Shown in pieces: positions 5,463 to 6,510 of a stretch of DNA of 6,510 nucleotides. The stretch lies in NCBI GenBank assembly GCA_025362165.1, contig JANYHY010000264.1, forward strand, positions 1 through 6,510, read 5' to 3'. The stretch comes from Myxococcales bacterium (GTDB lineage Bacteria; Myxococcota_A; Polyangia; Polyangiales; Polyangiaceae). The first letter of the stretch is position 1. Each line of letters begins with the position of its first letter. Made by a program: the position numbers and the translations under genes. The notes beneath the pieces are model-generated. The model searched no databases. It saw only the letters and a program-made list of their open reading frames with translations, and was not told the DNA's origin.

Positions 5463-6161
5463 ATGCAATCTACGCAAGGACGAACTGTGATCGTGGGGGA
5501 CGCGCATGGATGTGCGTTCGAGGTCGAGGCGTTGTTGGATCGAATCCACTTCGGCTCGGGCGATCGTCTCGTCTTGGTTGGTGACCTTGTGGCGCGTGGG
5601 CCGGACTCGCTCGGTGTGCTGGACCTCGCGCGGCGCACGGGGGCGGTGATCGTGCGCGGCAATCACGAGCAGAAGCTCCTCGACTGGTACGCGGACGAAG
5701 AGATCACACTCGGTCGCGTGCACTCCGATCTGGCGCGCGCGTTGCGACCCGTGGACTGGACGTTGCTCGCGACGTCACCTCTCTACTTGGATTTGCCCGA
5801 GCACGGTCTCGTCGTCGTGCACGCCGGGGTTGAGCCTGGTGTCCCGCTCGATCAGCAACACCGACACACGCTGCTCACGATCCGCACCATCAAGGGTTCG
5901 CAGGGTCAGCGACTATGGGGAGAGGTGTACGCGGGTCCGCCGCACGTCGTGTTCGGCCACAACGCGCTGCCCGGTTTGCAATTGCATCCGTGGGCGACGG
6001 GCCTCGATACGGGCTGCGTCTACGGTGGTCGGCTCACGGCGATGGTCCTAAACGCGAACGAGAAGGTCCCGCGTTCGATCTTTCGTCGACAAGGCAAGCT
6101 CGTGTTTCAAGCGGCGAGACGCGTCTACTTCGACGCCGCTCGCAAGCGACGCGTGGCCTGA
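5463..6161 (+). CDS. Metallophosphoesterase of the PPP / symmetrical Ap4A-hydrolase (ApaH-like) type
   Basis: 232 residues from ATG 5463; GTG 5460 directly before it is an alternative start. Calcineurin-like phosphoesterase with the full set of two-metal motifs: GDAHGC 12-17 (metal ligands Asp13, His15), GDLVARGPDS 40-49 (Asp41), GNHE 66-69 (Asn67, His68), VVHAGVEPG 118-126 (His120), FGHNAL 164-169 (His166) and the closing DTGCVYGGRLTAM 182-194. Family members hydrolyse dinucleoside tetraphosphates (Ap4A) or phosphoserine/threonine/tyrosine in proteins; substrate cannot be decided from sequence. The second motif has Ala where classical bacterial enzymes have VDRG, a change also seen in ApaH-like phosphatases. 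Length is shorter than E. coli ApaH (280). It is a cytoplasmic single gene, divergent from the prmA operon and convergent with glgC, and its C-terminus is basic (ARKRRVA). Confidence 0.88.
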   Translation: MQSTQGRTVIVGDAHGCAFEVEALLDRIHFGSGDRLVLVGDLVARGPDSLGVLDLARRTGAVIVRGNHEQKLLDWYADEEITLGRVHSDLARALRPVDWTLLATSPLYLDLPEHGLVVVHAGVEPGVPLDQQHRHTLLTIRTIKGSQGQRLWGEVYAGPPHVVFGHNALPGLQLHPWATGLDTGCVYGGRLTAMVLNANEKVPRSIFRRQGKLVFQAARRVYFDAARKRRVA

Positions 6162-6168
6162 ACACACA

Positions 6169-6510
6169 TCACTCGAGCTTCGCTCGCTTCGGGATGACGA
6201 CGATCCCATTGTCCGTGACGAAGAACCTCCGGCGATCCGCCTCGAGGTTGTAGCCAATCTCTGCGCCTGCAGGGATCTCTACGTCTTTGTCCACGATGCA
6301 GCGCTTGAGCTTGGCGTGGCGGGCGATCTTCACGCGCTCGAACAGCACGCACTCCTCGACCTCGCTGAACGAGTTGATGCGCACGCCGACGCTGACGACG
6401 CTCCGGTGCATGCGACCGCCAGAAATGATGGTCCCGTGGGAGACGAGCGAGTCCGTCGCGATCCCGACGCGCGCTTGCGCTTCTTCACGGAACACGAACT
6501 TCGCCGGCGG
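6169..6510 (-). CDS. glgC: Glucose-1-phosphate adenylyltransferase (ADP-glucose pyrophosphorylase), C-terminal part
   Basis: 113 residues up to TGA 6171-6169 are visible; the gene continues beyond the right edge, so the start and the nucleotidyltransferase domain are not seen. GlgC makes ADP-glucose from ATP and glucose-1-phosphate, the first committed step of glycogen synthesis. The visible part begins PPAKFVFREE, matching the PPAKFV junction in GlgC, and continues as the left-handed beta-helix domain: DSLVSHGTIISGG (20-32), VRINSF (43-48), hexapeptide-like CVLFERVKI and CIVDKDVEIPAGAEIG, and the family-typical end RRFFVTDNGIVVI (94-106). The reading frame is intact to a normal C-terminus. 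It converges with the phosphoesterase with a 7-bp gap. A small hairpin CGAGC-TTC-GCTCG at 6174-6186 lies within the last codons and has no U-run. Confidence 0.93.
   Translation of the reverse strand, partial: PPAKFVFREEAQARVGIATDSLVSHGTIISGGRMHRSVVSVGVRINSFSEVEECVLFERVKIARHAKLKRCIVDKDVEIPAGAEIGYNLEADRRRFFVTDNGIVVIPKRAKLE

Noticed and set aside
6174..6186. CGAGC-TTC-GCTCG hairpin as bidirectional terminator between the phosphoesterase and glgC
   Set aside because: Lies inside the last glgC codons, has only a 5-bp stem, and no U-run on either strand.
1..6510. Mobile element, phage, CRISPR or defence system
   Set aside because: No transposase, integrase, repeat-spacer array, terminal repeats or defence-type domains; coding genes are housekeeping or envelope proteins with uniform codon style.

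Overview
The window is a piece of a high-GC chromosome with strongly G/C-biased third codon positions. A likely source is a Polyangia-like member of the Myxococcota. This rests on the GC bias, on two secreted TPR proteins each with a C-terminal membrane anchor (one with PEGA-like domains), on a propeller-type lipoprotein, and on several genes with no clear Shine-Dalgarno sequence. It is an inference from style and not a database assignment.

Layout. At the left edge (2-286, +) is the Pro/Ala/Ser-rich tail of a gene that starts outside the window. It overlaps by 20 bp a TTG-started gene for a secreted, membrane-anchored TPR/PEGA-domain protein (267-1271, +). Then comes an AT-richer 100-bp stretch with TGCA-type inverted and direct repeats. 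It leads into a 45-codon open frame (1373-1510, +) that reads as the last part of a 3-hydroxybutyrate-dehydrogenase-like short-chain dehydrogenase without its catalytic domain, so a gene remnant. Converging on it is a lipoprotein with propeller-like repeats (2615 to 1524, -), whose promoter seems to place the transcript start at or next to the ATG.

The centre is a compact three-gene minus-strand operon (5146 to 2680). It encodes a secreted TPR protein, PrmA (ribosomal protein L11 methyltransferase) and RsmE (16S rRNA U1498 methyltransferase). Both junctions are ATGA stop/start overlaps, so translation is probably coupled. Two enzymes that modify the ribosome are thus tied to a cell-envelope protein.

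A 316-bp divergent intergenic region (5147-5462) separates this operon from a metallophosphoesterase of the diadenosine-tetraphosphatase/PPP type (5463-6161, +). It holds two structures that no gene explains: a cluster of CCTGYCG half-sites near the operon, and a 14-bp stem-loop that pairs best as plus-strand RNA. At the right edge, convergent with the phosphatase after 7 bp, is the C-terminal third or so of glucose-1-phosphate adenylyltransferase (GlgC, -), which continues past the window.

I see no tRNA, rRNA, CRISPR array, insertion sequence or phage gene. Most of the window is ordinary chromosomal housekeeping and envelope coding. The unusual parts are the dehydrogenase remnant with its operator-like repeats and the structured divergent intergenic region. 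I do not see a clear new multi-gene system.
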